Part shown: piece by piece, positions 63,035 to 64,000 of the stretch
Layout: each line of letters starts with the position of its first letter
Position numbering within the stretch: position 1 is the stretch's first letter
From: Nocardia sp. NBC_00565
GTDB lineage: Bacteria > Actinomycetota > Actinomycetes > Mycobacteriales > Mycobacteriaceae
NCBI RefSeq assembly: GCF_036345915.1
Contig: NZ_CP107785.1
Span: 2,356,001 to 2,420,000 of the forward strand
DNA: 64,000 nt
Direction: 5' to 3'
Notes under the pieces: model-generated
The model's input: the letters and a program-made list of their open reading frames with translations, nothing else
Databases searched by the model: none
Told to the model about the DNA's origin: nothing
Position numbers and translations under genes: made by a program

Positions 63035-64000
63035 TCATTCGTCGGGGTCTGTCGTCGGCCGGGGTTCGGGCTGGGCCAGGCGGCCTTGCCGGGTGCCGAT
63101 CTCGATGGCGGAGAACAGGTCTCGGGCCTGTTCGGCGGGGCGTGCCGGAGCCTGGCTGCTGGATTCGGGCCGCGGTGGCGCAGGCGGATCGGCTAGGTGG
63201 GGAGCCAGATTCTCCTGGCGGCGGCGGTGCGGAAGCGGCGGGCGACCGTCGCTGGGGGTTTGTTGCTGTTTGGGGTGGGCCGTCGGTGTCGTCAGGCTCT
63301 GGTGGTTTGTTCGCTCATCGGGTCCGGCGTCGATTGCCGGTGCGTCGTGGTGGGACCACGGTCTCGGCCGCTGCGTCACCGGATCAGGTGTCGGTGGCTG
63401 CTCGTTGCCGAACGATGGCGCGGCGCTGTTGTCCGGCGTCGGCCAGGTCGCGGTGAACGATCTCCGGCGCCGTGGCGGCCTGGTATCGGTGGTGTCGGTC
63501 GTGTCCGGACCGGGACCGGTCTCGTTCGAGAGCAGGGCCGACGGGATGAGGACGATGGCGCGAATACCGCCGTAGTCGGATTCGGCCAGCCGCACCGCGA
63601 TATCGTGGCGAGTGGCCAGCCGGGCGACCACGAACATGCCGAGCCGCGAGTCGCTGGTCAACGTGGCCAGAGCGAAATCCGGGGGATTACGGAGGGTTTC
63701 GTTGATCTGGTCGAGTTGCGCCCCCGATATGCCCAGGCCTTGGTCGACGATCTCGACGACCGCGCCCCGGCCGACGATGTTGCCGGATACCTCGACGCGG
63801 GAATCCGGCGGTGAGAACGAGGTCGCATTGTCCACCAGCTCGGACAACAGGTGGATCAAGTCGGCGACGACGGTGCCGATGACCCGGATATCGGGCACGC
63901 GGGCGGTACGGACTCGGGTGTAGTCCTGGGTCTCCGCGACCGCGCTGCGGACCAGCTCGAGTAGCGGCACGGGGTTGCGCCAGCGCCGCCGCGGCTGCGC
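63035..64000 (-). CDS. Histidine-kinase-like protein (CvnA-like), 5' end outside window
   Basis: The visible 322 codons are the C-terminal half: R-R-R-W-R-N-P-V-P-L-L-E-L-V-R-S-A-V-A-E, then an HATPase (N box E-L-V-D-N-A-T-S-F-S-P-P, G1 V-D-Q-G-L-G-I-S, G2 R-L-G-M-F-V-V) and a long Pro-rich disordered tail of about 150 residues. The sensor and transmembrane parts lie beyond position 64000. It leads the conservon operon. Confidence 0.85.
   Translation of the reverse strand, partial: AQPRRRWRNPVPLLELVRSAVAETQDYTRVRTARVPDIRVIGTVVADLIHLLSELVDNATSFSPPDSRVEVSGNIVGRGAVVEIVDQGLGISGAQLDQINETLRNPPDFALATLTSDSRLGMFVVARLATRHDIAVRLAESDYGGIRAIVLIPSALLSNETGPGPDTTDTTDTRPPRRRRSFTATWPTPDNSAAPSFGNEQPPTPDPVTQRPRPWSHHDAPAIDAGPDERTNHQSLTTPTAHPKQQQTPSDGRPPLPHRRRQENLAPHLADPPAPPRPESSSQAPARPAEQARDLFSAIEIGTRQGRLAQPEPRPTTDPDE

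Overview
The window looks like the chromosome of a high-GC mycolic-acid actinomycete of the order Mycobacteriales, most likely Nocardia or a close relative. The support is the recurrent actinobacterial families (fadD/fadE/fadA-type genes, F420-type LLM oxidoreductases, an FprB-like ferredoxin-reductase fusion, a WhiB-like protein, a mycofactocin precursor and a conservon operon), many GTG/TTG starts and ATGA-type gene overlaps. No rRNA, tRNA or CRISPR array was seen. Genus assignment is inference.

Region 1 (about 0.7-23.5 kb) is a large catabolic island with two divergent gene sets meeting at 8.4-8.7 kb. The leftward set encodes a C-C bond hydrolase, an HpaH-like hydratase and an HpaI-like aldolase (a meta-cleavage lower pathway), then two acyl-CoA dehydrogenase subunits, a thiolase-like protein, an acyl-CoA synthetase and a 3Fe-4S-type ferredoxin. 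The rightward set encodes a small protein, a Cys-less thiolase-like protein with a DUF35 partner, a Rieske dioxygenase alpha/beta pair, two CoA ligases (one fused to an enoyl-CoA hydratase), an aldehyde dehydrogenase, a thiolase, a hydrolase, a flavin reductase, an acyl-CoA dehydrogenase, an LLM oxidoreductase and a hotdog thioesterase. Together they suggest uptake, CoA activation, ring attack and beta-oxidation-like breakdown of an aromatic or alicyclic acid. No diol dehydrogenase or extradiol ring-cleavage dioxygenase is visible.

Region 2 (23.6-32.6 kb) has a TetR/MFS divergent efflux pair, a scar with remnants of two genes, and a branched-chain-amino-acid-type ABC transporter (lipoprotein, a LivH-LivM-LivG fusion, LivF) followed by a TetR gene. 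Region 3 (32.6-43.0 kb) holds a large PKD-tailed hydrolase-like protein, a CitE/MaoC/double-acyl-CoA-dehydrogenase operon in which maoC is broken, a divergent acyl-CoA dehydrogenase with a GntR regulator, and fprB.

Region 4 (43.2-49.6 kb) contains a reduced mycofactocin locus: mftR diverges from mftA, which is followed directly by mftF and a WhiB-like gene. mftB, mftC, mftD and mftE are absent from the window. An LLM oxidoreductase, a CoA ligase and a secreted hydrolase follow. Region 5 (50.0-61.5 kb) has an SDR and a thiolase, then a TetR regulator separated by a lone TnpB element from a kinase-like/SDR/ACAD10-like operon, with a shared operator-like motif before regulator and operon. A flavin monooxygenase/TetR/NTF2-like set and another SDR complete it. 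Region 6 (61.6-64.0 kb) is a conservon (roadblock, DUF742, GTPase and a histidine-kinase-like protein cut by the window end).
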